Shown here: piece after piece, positions 17,425 through 27,303 of the stretch
Layout: each line of letters begins with the position of its first letter
How positions within the stretch are numbered: position 1 is the stretch's first letter
From: Mesostigma viride
Taxonomy: Eukaryota > Streptophyta > Mesostigmatophyceae > Mesostigmatales > Mesostigmataceae
Direction of reading: 5' to 3'
Length of the DNA stretch: 40,000 nucleotides
Assembly: GCA_009746045.1 (NCBI GenBank)
Contig: RPFO01000175.1
Coordinates: 2,494,634-2,534,633, forward strand
Made by a program: the position numbers and the translations under genes
Notes under the pieces: model-generated
The model's database searches: none
Told to the model about the DNA's origin: nothing
What the model saw: the letters and a program-made list of their open reading frames with translations, nothing else

Positions 17425-20400
17425 CTAGCCTGTGTTGCCAAGCGCTTGCTCCTGCTTCTTTAACCGCACATACAACAGCTCCAGCATGGTATCCATCGCG
17501 TCACTGCCCAGGTCCTCCCCCTCGAAACACTGATCTGCCGCCAACTGTCCCCGCATCGCATCCACATTATACCCCAGCTTCTGCATCCGCTCAAAGATCT
17601 CGGTCCGGTACCGGCGATAGACGAAACGGGGCCAGATGCGGCGGATCCTTGACTGCATGCGGTCAATCTGTTTCTGGGGGACCGACGTCAGAATCTCGTA
17701 CAGGCGGGGGATGTCCTTCTCAGCCACCCGGATAGAGAATTGTGAGTAATTAAATACGTTGGAAAATGCCTCCTCCACGTCGTCCATGATGATGACGGGG
17801 ATGCACCCGTGCAGGATCGCGCGAACATATCCATGGCTCCAGCCATCGCCCGGGAGCGCGCCGCAGAAGATCGAGTGCGCCATGTCCTTCAGGTAACCCT
17901 GTTAAGGCGTTAACATGGCGGGCATATTAGCAACAGATAAGGCAACACGGGAGAGGGAGAGGGAGAGGGAGGGGGAGGGGAGGGGAGGGGGAGGGGAGGG
18001 GGGGAGGGGGAGGGGAGGGGGAGGGGAGGGGAGGGGAGGGGGAGGGGGAGGGGAGGGGAGGGGGGGGGAGGGGAGGGGAGGGGGAGGGGGAGGGGAGGGG
18101 GAGGGGAGGGGAGGGGAGGGGGAGGGGGAGGGGAGGGGGAGGGGGGGGAGGGGGAGGGGAGGGGGAGGGAAAAGGAGCAGAGGCGGCAGCCGCCAGTTAT
18201 GAGCACAGGAAAGCAGGAGGAGCGACACACAGGCAATGGGGTGACAAGATAGAAATTTTGGTCACCAAGGTCAGGCACTGGAGAAAGGTTGGATCATCCC
18301 TAGTCTCATTAAGGTGCCATCCAGGGCACCATACAGGCGACAAAAGCTTGGTTGGGGTATTCTAATCATATCATTAAGGACCCAATTACATAACATAAGT
18401 ATCTGGACAGTGTCACGCAGAGGAAATTGAACGAGTGATATACTTCATTGTGGCCGGAATATGCGGGCAAGATAATATGCGACAATGGGCCTGATCATCC
18501 CACTCAACAGACATAATTTTCAACATGACTCCTGCCCGCAAGGGCTACCTTGTGAGGAGGCATTCATTATATCTTATTATATATATTAGCAACATGATCA
18601 AGCTGTCCAGGCTGTCCAGGCATAGTCGCTGCACCAATCCACATCACAGCACAGCTATATGGCTCAAGTGTCCCACGTACAACACACTAATAAATCCAAC
18701 TTGCACAGCCCAGTGCGTTCACCACTTTGCACCCCCAAGTACCAGCTTCCGGCTTCAAAAGTCACGCCTCTCTTAAGAGACTTTCTACACAGAGAAAAGA
18801 CTAACAAAAGTGTGCTGTGTGTAATCGTGGATGATAGATAATGAACCTGAGGATGCAACTCTGGCCTGCCTTGTGGCGGCCCATGTACACCCATGTTCCC
18901 TCCTACTCCATCCGTAGCGTGGTCAACGGGTCACATACAACCTCATTGTAGCAAATACTTACGTCGCTGTGGCCTGGGTACACCCACATCCCCTTCTTGC
19001 GCGCCTCCTCTCCCCACCAGTGCCTTGCGACCGCCTGCCGGATGCCCCAGCTGTACCCCTTGTCAGGCCGCCCCCCTGGGACGCCTGCCCGCTGGTGCGC
19101 CTCCTGCCCCATCTCCCCCGCGAAATAAAAAAGCTTGTCGTGGTTAAACCTAGGACAGCCTGTGCACGGGCCGCCATGCCCCTCGTACAGCTGCGTGCCC
19201 TGCCGCCAGCGGTTATACAACGAATAAGGGCTGTCCATCCACGCAAAGTAAGGGGCAGGGACAACAATGTCCTTATCCGGGTCATACCCAGGCATACTCC
19301 CCCGCTCCTCCGCATCCCCCGCCCAGGTGACCCCCTTGGGGTTGAACAGCTGGGCCGAGCTCTGCTCAGCGATAGGAACGTCCTGGAAGGCCATCCCATA
19401 GAGCGTTGTGTTGTGGTGCCACTGCTCCGTACGGATGTAAGCATCAGGAGTGTACGCCGTCCTCGGATGCACGTATCTTCCGCCCCAGCTCGTGACCATG
19501 ATGGAGTTGCGGATGACGGCAGGCGCCGCGGCCGCACCCTCGTCCCACAACCACATCCAGATGTGGTCCGCCCCGCCATTCTTGTCCCAGTAAGGGTAGG
19601 CGGTCCGGATGTGACGCAAGAGCAGCTTTGCGGCCATCACGGTGGCAGTCATGCGAAAGCCCCCCAGCGTGCGGTGGCGGGGGGAATCATCCGCGAAGAA
19701 GTTGTAACAGCCGGCCAGGAAAGGCACGAAAAAATAGTCGGCCTCGTCGGGGTCCAGCGTCCGGTGCTCGCTGTGGAGCACCCACTCGAGGAACATGAAG
19801 TCGAAATTGTAGAGATTTTCGGAGTACTGCATCTTTTCCCCAGGCTCAGGGAGAAACTCGCGCGAGGTGCATATGCCGACCCGCCGAAACGCCAACAACT
19901 GCGTGTTGTACAACGCAGGTAACTCGTACACGAATATGCGCGGCCACTTGGCCTTGTTGGACGAGTCGTGCCCGCGGTCATCGCCGCCACTGCCGCCCCC
20001 ATTGCTACTACTGCCATCTGCACCCCTCAGTAAAAGGCCCCCCTCCCCTTTGGGGACAATGGTTGGCGGCACGGTCGCGGTGGCTACTTGCGACGCAACC
20101 CCTTGCACGGATGGCAGCGACGATGAGGAGGAGGAAGGCGAAGACTCGGCGGTCGACTTCAACGTCGCGAGTCGTAGTTCTTGTCGCGAGAGCTTCCTTG
20201 CGCCCGTGGACACCGTCTGCACCTGCCCCTGGGGCGCCCCACCCTGCAGCTGGCTCTGGGCCGCGGTCCACGAGGGCCTCTTCACCGGGATGGAACAGTC
20301 GATCCCAAAATACTCCGGCTGGCAGACGCAAAAACCGCGGTCGCACCGCCCATGGCCCGAGCACTGGTTGACGCAGATGCTGGGCACCGTCACGCTGCAC

Positions 20401-23400
20401 ATGGGTCCGACCTGCTCGGGGTACCAGCAGGGGTACATGTGGGCCAGGGTGCCCCAGGTGGTGTCCTCGGGAGCGTCGCAGTATTCCAGGATGTCGACCT
20501 TGTGGGTGACCCCCTGCCCGTAGCCGTCCTTGACGTGGTAGGGGATCCAGTCGAGGATCAGACCGCTGGCCGACGTCACGTTGATGTCCCATCGGTCGAT
20601 CATAGCGGCGTCGTGGGTGTCGACCGCGCGCTTGTACTCCTCAATTGCCTCCATGTAAGGGGCATCGGATAGGGGGCGGTTGGGGTGTTTTGTCCCCGGC
20701 CCGCAGTAGCAGCGCTGGCGGATGCACTGGCCGAAGCAGTGGGTGAGTGTCCACTCTCTGCCAGGGCGGGCGGGGGGGGTGGCGGGGGGGGGGGTTGGAG
20801 GGGAAGGGGATGCCGGACTGTCGGATGTCACCACCATTGCGGGGTAGAGAATAACTGTCCCCACATTATGTATTGTATATTACAATGTTATATGTTATAT
20901 ACGTTATATGTTATATCATACTACAATATTATATTATATACAATATACTGTATATTATCCGGCGGAGCCCATTTTCGAAAGAACCAAAGGTTTGAAGAAA
21001 GGGCGAAGCTAATGTATTTGGAGAGGTCCGTGAAGAGCGGACGCACTGAGACGATTTCCATTGGCGCCTCCTAATGGGACGATGGATCTTGGCGCAAAAC
21101 TTATGACTCTGCGGCCAAGATGGTACGAAAAAAACAGGATGGAAGGATTTCGGGGAAAGAGCACGTCAAACTGCAACCCATCCATCCATCCATCCATCCA
21201 TCCATCCATCCATCCATCCATCCATCCATCCATCCATCCATCCATCCATCCATCCATCCATCCATCCATCCATCCATCCATCCATCCATCCATCCATCCA
21301 TCCATCCATCCATCCATCCATCCATCCATCCATCCATCCATCCATCCATCCATCCATCCATCCATCCATCCATCCATCCATCCATTCATCCCTCCATGCC
21401 TCCATCCCTCCATCCATCCATCCCTCCATCCCTCCATCCCTCCATCCCTCCATCCCTCCATCCCTCCATCCCTCCATCCCTCCATCCCTCCATCCCTCCA
21501 TCCCTCCATCCCTCCATCCCTCCATCCCTCCATCCCTCCATCCCTCCATCCCTCCATCTGTCCGTCCGTCTGCCCGCCCGTCCGTCCGTCCGTCCGTCCC
21601 TCCGTCCCTCCGTCCGTCCCTCCGTCCGTCCGTCCGTCCGTCCGTCCGTCCGTCCGTCCGTCCGTCCGTCCCTCCGTCCGTCCGTCCGTCCGTCCGTCCG
21701 TCCGTCCGTCCGTCCGTCCGTCCGTCCGTCCGTCCGTCCCTCCGTCCCTCCCTCTGTCTGTCCATCCCTCCCTCCGTCCGTCCGTCCGTCCGTCCCTCCG
21801 TCCGTCCCTCCTTCCGTCCCTCCTTCCGTCCCTCCTTCCGTCCCTCCTTCCGTCCCTCCGTCCCTCCGTCCCTCCGTCCCTCCGTCCCTCCGTCCCTCCG
21901 TCCCTCCGGCCGTCCCTCCCTCCCTCCCTCCGTCCCTCCGTCCCTCCGTCCCTCCGTCCCTCCGGCCGTCCCTCCCTCCCTCCCTCCCTCCCTCCCTCCC
22001 TCCCTCCCTCCCTCCCTCCCTCCCTCCCTCCCTCCCTCCCTCCCTCCCTCCCTCCCTCCCTCCCTCCCTCCCTCCACCGAATTTGTGCTGATTCGCAAGC
22101 ATAAGCCCTGGCTTGCGGTGAGCGTGGGGTGAGCTTGTGCTTGCCTGACTCAGGAGTTTTGCGCCAAGGTCCATCGTCCAATTAGTAGACGCCCATGGAA
22201 ATGCTCAAATTGCGTGCCCTCTTTGCTCGCTGACCAAATAAATTGGCTTCGCCCTTTCTTCGAACCCTTGGTTCTTCCGCCAACGGGCTCCGCCGACGAA
22301 AGTTTTAACGTGAAAGTTACAACGCACGTTACTTGATATAGTATATATCATTTATTATATATGATACAGTCATTCCCGCGTTAAGTTGCGATCGCCCCCT
22401 AAAACTTGGCGCCGCAACTTGACGCGGGATCGCAACTTAACGGTAGAATTAGGCTAGCAGCCCACCACCTCCTCCACTGACGGACTTCTATACGGCATTC
22501 GACAGCTCTCGTCAAGCCCGATCCAGCTGCAGCGTCAAAGCCGGCCGAAGTCCATTTTCCAGGCCAGATATTTTGGACAAAGGCGGGCTGCAAAACACGC
22601 CGTGGGCAGCCACGCAGTGCCTGCATTTTATACCACAAATGTGTGTTTTAACCCTCTGACTTCGGCTCTCTTTTTGGCGGGTTACTTAATTGCCAGCTGG
22701 CTTCACGTTTGACTGTGACAAAACATGGGAACAGTTGTGAGGGAAGCTTCATTTACTGTCAATGGCCTGCATGTAAACAATAATAACATGGCACGTGACG
22801 GCGAAGCATGCCGGCGTCCTTGTCAGGGAACGGGACAACCTGTATGACGAAAATGCCATACTGGTACTCAAGGCTAGTGACGACAGTAAGGGTAATTCCC
22901 GGCAAGATGCCTCAAGAAGTCTCAATTACAGACCCTGCATGGTCGTGGATTCTTACGTACCGCAGCCCGCAGGCTGCAAAACTGAATTTGTAAGGTTGCA
23001 TTCGCGCTTTTCACCTTAGCCAGCAGCCGGCGGGGAAATTTGCGCGCCAGCGGGGCTTGCGTATTTTGCCGCCTAAAATCACGTAGCGGGTCCCGACTTG
23101 GCAAAAAATGGCCTCCTGCGCGGCCAAAAATGGCCTGACACCTACAAATTGAGTCATTACCGCTTTAAGTTGCGATGGCCTCCATGCTTAAGTTGCGGTC
23201 GCCCCCCAAACTTCGGCGCCGCAACTTAACGCGGGAACGCAACTTAACGCGGGAATGACTGTACATGATGATATATTATGTATCATATATCATATATCAT
23301 ATATCATATATCATATATCATATATCATATATCATATATCATATATCATATATCATATATCATATATCATATATCATATATCATATATCATATATCATAT

Positions 23401-25413
23401 ATCATATATCATATATCATATATCATATATCATATATCATATATCATATATCATATATCATATATCATATATCATATATCATATATCATATATCATATAT
23501 CATATATCATATATCATATATCATATATCATATATCATATATCATATATCATATATCATATATCATATATCATATATCATATATCATATATCATATATCA
23601 TATATCATATATCATATATCATACTACTATATCATATATCATATATCATATATCATATATCATATATCATATATTATATATCATATATCATATATCATAT
23701 ATCATATATCATACATCATACATCATACATCATATATCATATATCATATATCATATATCATATATCATATATCATACATCATACATCATACATCATACAT
23801 CATACATCATACATCATACATCATACATCATACATCATACATCATACATCATACATCATACATCATATATCATATATCATATATCATATATCATATATCA
23901 TATATCATACATCATATACTATACTTGCGTCTATACTCTATCGAGTCGCTAACGTTTACAACGAAACGCCCAGGTGAGGTCAGGGTATCCTCAGCTACCC
24001 AAGCTTACCGCTGGGTAAGAACACGACGTACAGGGTGTTCGTTCAACACCCAAATACCAAATACATAATCATCAGGGCTTGAATCCGACAGCCTACGCAG
24101 GCTAGAAACAGAGCGCATCGTCGACACGTACGCGGGGCGTTGCATGCATGCTGGCAACACGCACACGGGTGCTGCATGCACGCATGCATGCTGGGTGGTG
24201 ATGGACGCATACGGGAACACATGCGTGCGCGCCAGCGATGATGCGATACATACTGACAGGCATGATTGAAGCTCGGAAGCAGCGGCGTGCTAACCCAGCC
24301 AGTTGGGCATCCTTGAAGGTAGTACCGCGTTTCTTTTAGTAGGGATTGTGGTGCCTCACGGATAGGGCACGGGGTACCGCGTTTCTCTTAGTAGGGATTG
24401 TGGTGCCTCACAAGTAGTACATGAGTAGGTCAGGCCCGTGTGGCCAGGTCTGTCAATGGTCGTGCAGATAGGAAGAGGGAGGAGGCCAGTGCCAGAGGAT
24501 TATACTGTGCGTTTGACAGTGACGAAGATTAATTAGCGGGTAGGCATGGCATGGAATCCTTTGGGTCTACTGGGCAACTGCACGAGGGGCGGACGATGGC
24601 AATAACAAGAAAGGCTGTGAGGGGGAAAGGGGAAAGGGATGTAGAAAACGTGACGGATGGCATCAGACGGGAGCACGGGGAAAGATCGCCAGCAGTACGT
24701 GTGGGGAGAGCCCTGACAGGTTAACTTATGAACTAGTGAAAGAGTGTGCTTGGCCATCACTTATGTCCAGAAGCCAACAAGAACCCCCCCAGATGGTTAT
24801 GACTCTGATAAGTTCTGTTGTTTTTGTTCGCATGCCGAAATCGCTAGCAGCTCCCACCCGTCACCTGACTGCCGTAATGGCACGCGGTGCATGGTCGGTA
24901 GGTCCCTATTGATCACAGTACAGCATAAAGTACAGCATATAGTACAGCATATAGAACTGCATTTAGTACTGCATGCAGTACAGTACTGTACATCACAGAA
25001 TCACGCCGCGCTTACCCGTTGGGATTGTTGCATGGGAAAGGGTCGACATCGTGGCAGTTGGCGCCTTTCCATCCAAAAGCGCACGCGCATTCGCCTGTCA
25101 TCCAATTGCACGTGCCTCGGCCCTCGCCTCCGCCGCAATCTCCGGGGCAGCTCATGGTGACGGGGTAATGACTTCTACCGTCCATGACGCTGGGAGGGAC
25201 CGGGTGAGGTTGGGAGTGAAAGCTCTCGACCAGGCTGTCCCATTCTGGAATCAGAGAAAGTTCCCGGCCAAGCGCTCGTGAAGATTGGGCGACAATATAT
25301 TTAATGGGGCAGGCCGCCAACACCAAGCAGCTGAGCACAATGTGAGGTATAAACTGCTGGAAATGCCACATTCTTAAGGGCGACCGAAATACAATCTTGC
25401 GTGCTAGATACAT
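17425..25413 (-). CDS. EGF-exostosin glycosyltransferase, gene A (3 exons)
   Basis: Exons in minus sense are 25413-25016, 20817-18963 and 17898-17425, all GT-AG (donors GTAAGC and GTAAGT), giving 908 aa. The product is an exostosin-family (GT47-type) protein, expected to be a type II Golgi/ER membrane glycosyltransferase acting on cell-surface or wall glycans; substrate unknown. Residues ~21-43 form a hydrophobic signal anchor. EGF-like modules lie at 89-120 ([20 protein letters not shown]) and 281-307 ([14 protein letters not shown]), with a Cys-rich block at ~160-175. A Ser/Gly-rich linker precedes the exostosin domain (RIFVYELP at ~426 to FVYRRYR near the C-terminus, with [10 protein letters not shown]). 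A second ATG at 25371 would also keep the anchor. No frame breaks. Paralogue of gene B, divergently transcribed. Confidence 0.88.
17899..18962 (-). other. Gene A intron 2 (1,064 nt)
   Basis: It begins GTAAGTATTTG (minus) and ends TTAACAG, phase 0. It contains a G/A-rich array (about 17950-18170) of GGGGAGG and GGGGGAGG units. The rest is unique non-coding sequence. The corresponding intron of gene B is only 360 nt. Confidence 0.85.
17945..18172. repeat. GGGGAGG-type microsatellite
   Basis: Purine-rich array, G-run rich, with potential for triplex or G-quadruplex structure. In the sense of gene A the transcript reads C/U-rich, a long polypyrimidine stretch shortly before the acceptor at 17899. 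Confidence 0.9.
20960..22295. mobile_element. Foldback/TIR element enclosing a tetranucleotide array
   Basis: Arms at 20960-21108 and 22147-22295 are imperfect inverted repeats of about 149 bp. Shared landmarks include CGGCGGAGCCC at the outer tips, GAAGAAAGGGCGAAG, and TTGGCGCAAAACT near the inner ends. The interior is almost entirely the C/T-rich tetranucleotide array. No transposase is present and no target-site duplication is obvious. It could be a non-autonomous foldback element or a MITE whose centre was replaced by an expanding array. Confidence 0.75.
21178..22076. repeat. Graded tetranucleotide array CCAT to CCGT to CCCT
   Basis: The array runs in ordered blocks: pure (CCAT)n at 21178-21384, then alternating CCCT-CCAT to about 21558, then (CCGT)n mixed with CCCT to about 21800, mixed CCTT/CCGT/CCCT to about 21970, and near-pure (CCCT)n to 22075. 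The long open frames on both strands (HPSI and RDGG repeats) are artefacts. Confidence 0.95.
22367..23261. mobile_element. 895-bp TIR element with TA borders (pogo/Tc1-like MITE)
   Basis: The element begins CAGTCATTCCCGCG and ends CGCGGGAATGACTG, flanked on both sides by TA. The inverted termini extend inward (GTTAAGTTGCG-TCGCCCCC) and the sub-terminal zones repeat the CGCAACTTAACGCGGG motif two or three times in both orientations. No transposase frame is seen inside. CAGT tips with TA target duplication are typical of pogo/Tigger-type non-autonomous elements; assignment to that superfamily is inference. Confidence 0.8.
23280..23925. repeat. Heptanucleotide microsatellite (CATATAT)n
   Basis: About 90 copies of the 7-mer CATATAT, with CATACAT variant blocks at about 23711-23731 and 23773-23863 and one interruption (ACTACTATATC) near 23622. 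Period 7 makes all three frames open (SYIIYHI), which is not coding. It sits directly beyond the right border of the TA-flanked element. Confidence 0.95.
24322..24411. repeat. 52-bp-period direct duplication
   Basis: Two 38-bp copies starting at 24322 and 24374 (GTACCGCGTTTCT then TTAGTAGGGATTGTGGTGCC) separated by a 14-bp spacer. It lies inside gene A intron 1. Confidence 0.85.
24905..24995. repeat. AGTACAGCATA-type short repeats
   Basis: Irregular repeats of AGTACAGCATA and related AGTACTGCAT blocks, some in inverted orientation (CAGTACTGTAC). It lies just inside the intron 1 donor of gene A. Confidence 0.75.
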
Positions 25414-26792
25414 CCTCCTGCCCGATGCATAGCTAATGACTGTAGTAATCGTCGACGTACATGACGTCCGGTCTAGTGAGATTAATACCGAGCGCGCCGC
25501 AGGTCGTTATTCATGCGCATGCGCATGTACGGTGGCAGCACGACAAGCGATAAGTTTAATTGTAAGGCATAAAGACAGCGGCAGAGACGCTCCTACAGGC
25601 TAAAATTGACAGCGCATCACAGATCAGGGACGAAAGACAGGTTTCCAAACGAGCTCAAGCTGGTTAATTTGCTCATCTGAGCAGTACTACTGTGCCGGAT
25701 TGCCGGTACGTACTCGGGCGCCGGATCGGATGCATATGGTAAACATCGCAGCAGCTGGTAATTTATGAAGTACTTCTAGTGCGCCGTCGAAAAGTCTGCC
25801 TCGGCTTACGGCTAGCCGCATGAGCCTTACAGTTCCATGATAGCATGTCTACAACTGTAAGCCATTCTGGTTTCCTCGGAATTTGCACAAAAAAACGCTC
25901 AAGAGCAGGTCAAGAGAGCAGGCCAAGTAGTTCCAGCGTGGATTGGAAACATCTTTTTGCCCCTGTTTACTGTACACAGTAGCGGGCAAAGTTTTTTTTG
26001 GGGGGGGGGGGGTTCTTTCGGGGGGAATTCCTGGGGGCTGGGTTACTGTAGTCAGGGGTACCTAGTGGGTATAACAGTATTGTTATCCAATTAATTCTTT
26101 TCAGTTTTTTTCGTGTTTTACAGTAGAACAGCTGTCGCAAAAATGTTGTGCCAGGTCACCCTAGGCAAACTGGCCAAGCTCGTCCTCCGTATAGCCTGCA
26201 TTATAACGCCAAGTACTGCACTGATTTGTTCACACTTCATACCTATCAAACGCACGCGCACGTTAGATAACTAACGTAGCACCATGACGTAGCTCCAATA
26301 CAGGAATACTACTCCGGGAATCATCAGTTTCGTCCGTCGCTTTCGACGCTTTGCTTTCGTTTCACGGGAGTTACGGCCGCCAGCACTGATATTATATTAT
26401 TTTCCCGCGATTATATCAGATGAAGGCGAAGGCGAAGAAGGCCCAAGGCTACGTACGTAAGTTTGATATCCGTGTATCTCAGTAGCCTCAGTAGCGACGG
26501 GCTTCATAAAAAGAGATCTGAGGGCCAGCCCAGCTTGCAAACCCCTCCTTCCTTCATCGGTGTGCAAAACCCAACACATATGAAAGTGTAGGACAGCGAC
26601 CAAACTTGAAAAAATGCACACACGAGGCGCAGCTAGTTGTAGTGTTTAAATGCGCCGAATGGGCAATGCAGTTGCTCTCCGAAGACCATGCCTGCCTGAA
26701 TTGGTAATGAGTGTGTCTCCGACGACCATGCCTACCTGATTTGGTGATGAGTGTGATGCTTGTGGCTGCTGATTTTCTGACAAGACTTGAAA
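25414..26792. promoter_or_regulatory. Shared divergent intergenic region of genes A and B
   Basis: About 1.38 kb separates the two start codons, so both promoters must lie here. It contains a G13-14 homopolymer near 26001-26013. Immediately upstream of gene B's start lies a 40-bp direct duplication at 26676-26715 and 26716-26755 (TCTCCGA-GACCATGCCT). No TATA box or named element can be assigned with confidence. No gene is seen within it. Confidence 0.5.
26676..26755 (+). repeat. 40-bp tandem duplication upstream of gene B start
   Basis: Two copies with a handful of differences. It ends 37 bp before the ATG at 26793, so it is in the 5'UTR or core promoter. Confidence 0.85.
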
Positions 26793-27257
26793 ATGTCTTG
26801 TCACGTGTTGGCCATCTGCGCGGTCCTGGCGGCCATATTACCGAGCATTTATTGTTTAAGAAGGCTTGACGAGCTCGCTCTGATACCAGAATGGGACAAT
26901 ATCGTTCAGGAGTACCACAATCAACCTCAGACGGCTCCGATCAGCGTCATGGATGGTCGGAGTACTTACCCCGTCAGTATACCCTGCCCGGGAGACTGCA
27001 ACAGAGACGCGGGTCGTGGCACGTGCAACTGGATGACGGGGGAATGCAGCTGTACACTTGGGTGGAAAGGGAGCAGTTGCGACGAAGTGGACACTCACCC
27101 GTGCAACAATCCCGACGGGTAAGCTACCGACGACATAGTCTTGCGAGAAGGGCGCGCACGGGTCGGCGACAATGGGCACGGCCGTGCGGTTGTCATGCTG
27201 GTTCTGGGTGGTGGTGGTGGTGGTGGTGGTGGTGGTGGTGGTGGTGGTGGTGGTGGT

Positions 27258-27303
<46 letters not shown>

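Larger units (their letters stand above)
20818..25015 (-). other. Gene A intron 1 (4,198 nt)
   Basis: Donor GTAAGC at 25015-25010 and acceptor CCGACAG ending 20818. The intron interrupts a Gly codon after its second base, exactly as in gene B. It hosts the foldback element 20960-22295, the TIR element 22367-23261, the heptamer array 23280-23925 and small repeats at 24322-24411 and 24905-24995. The acceptor is followed by a Pro-rich start of exon 2 ([10 protein letters not shown]). Another acceptor candidate at 20847 would be out of phase. Confidence 0.85.

Noticed and set aside
18969-19922. Plus-strand long frame opposite gene A exon 2
   Set aside because: GC-rich shadow of the exostosin exon; gene B has a similar shadow opposite its own exon 2.
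20847-20864. Extended exon 2 of gene A starting upstream of 20817
   Set aside because: The acceptor ending near 20847 gives the wrong phase for the Gly codon split by intron 1, whereas 20818 matches both the phase and the arrangement in gene B.
21009-22181. Very long frames on both strands of the tetranucleotide array (RDGG, HPSI, DGWM repeats)
   Set aside because: Period-4 repeats keep all frames open in rotation; no gene.
22399-22638. Minus-strand frame inside the TA-flanked element as a transposase
   Set aside because: Only 79 codons and no DDE or helix-turn-helix features; the element looks non-autonomous.
23255-24068. Frames of SYIIYHI repeats
   Set aside because: Heptanucleotide microsatellite, open in three frames.
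26397-26621. Small minus-strand gene between the exostosin genes
   Set aside because: Short open frame with no supporting features, in the shared promoter region.
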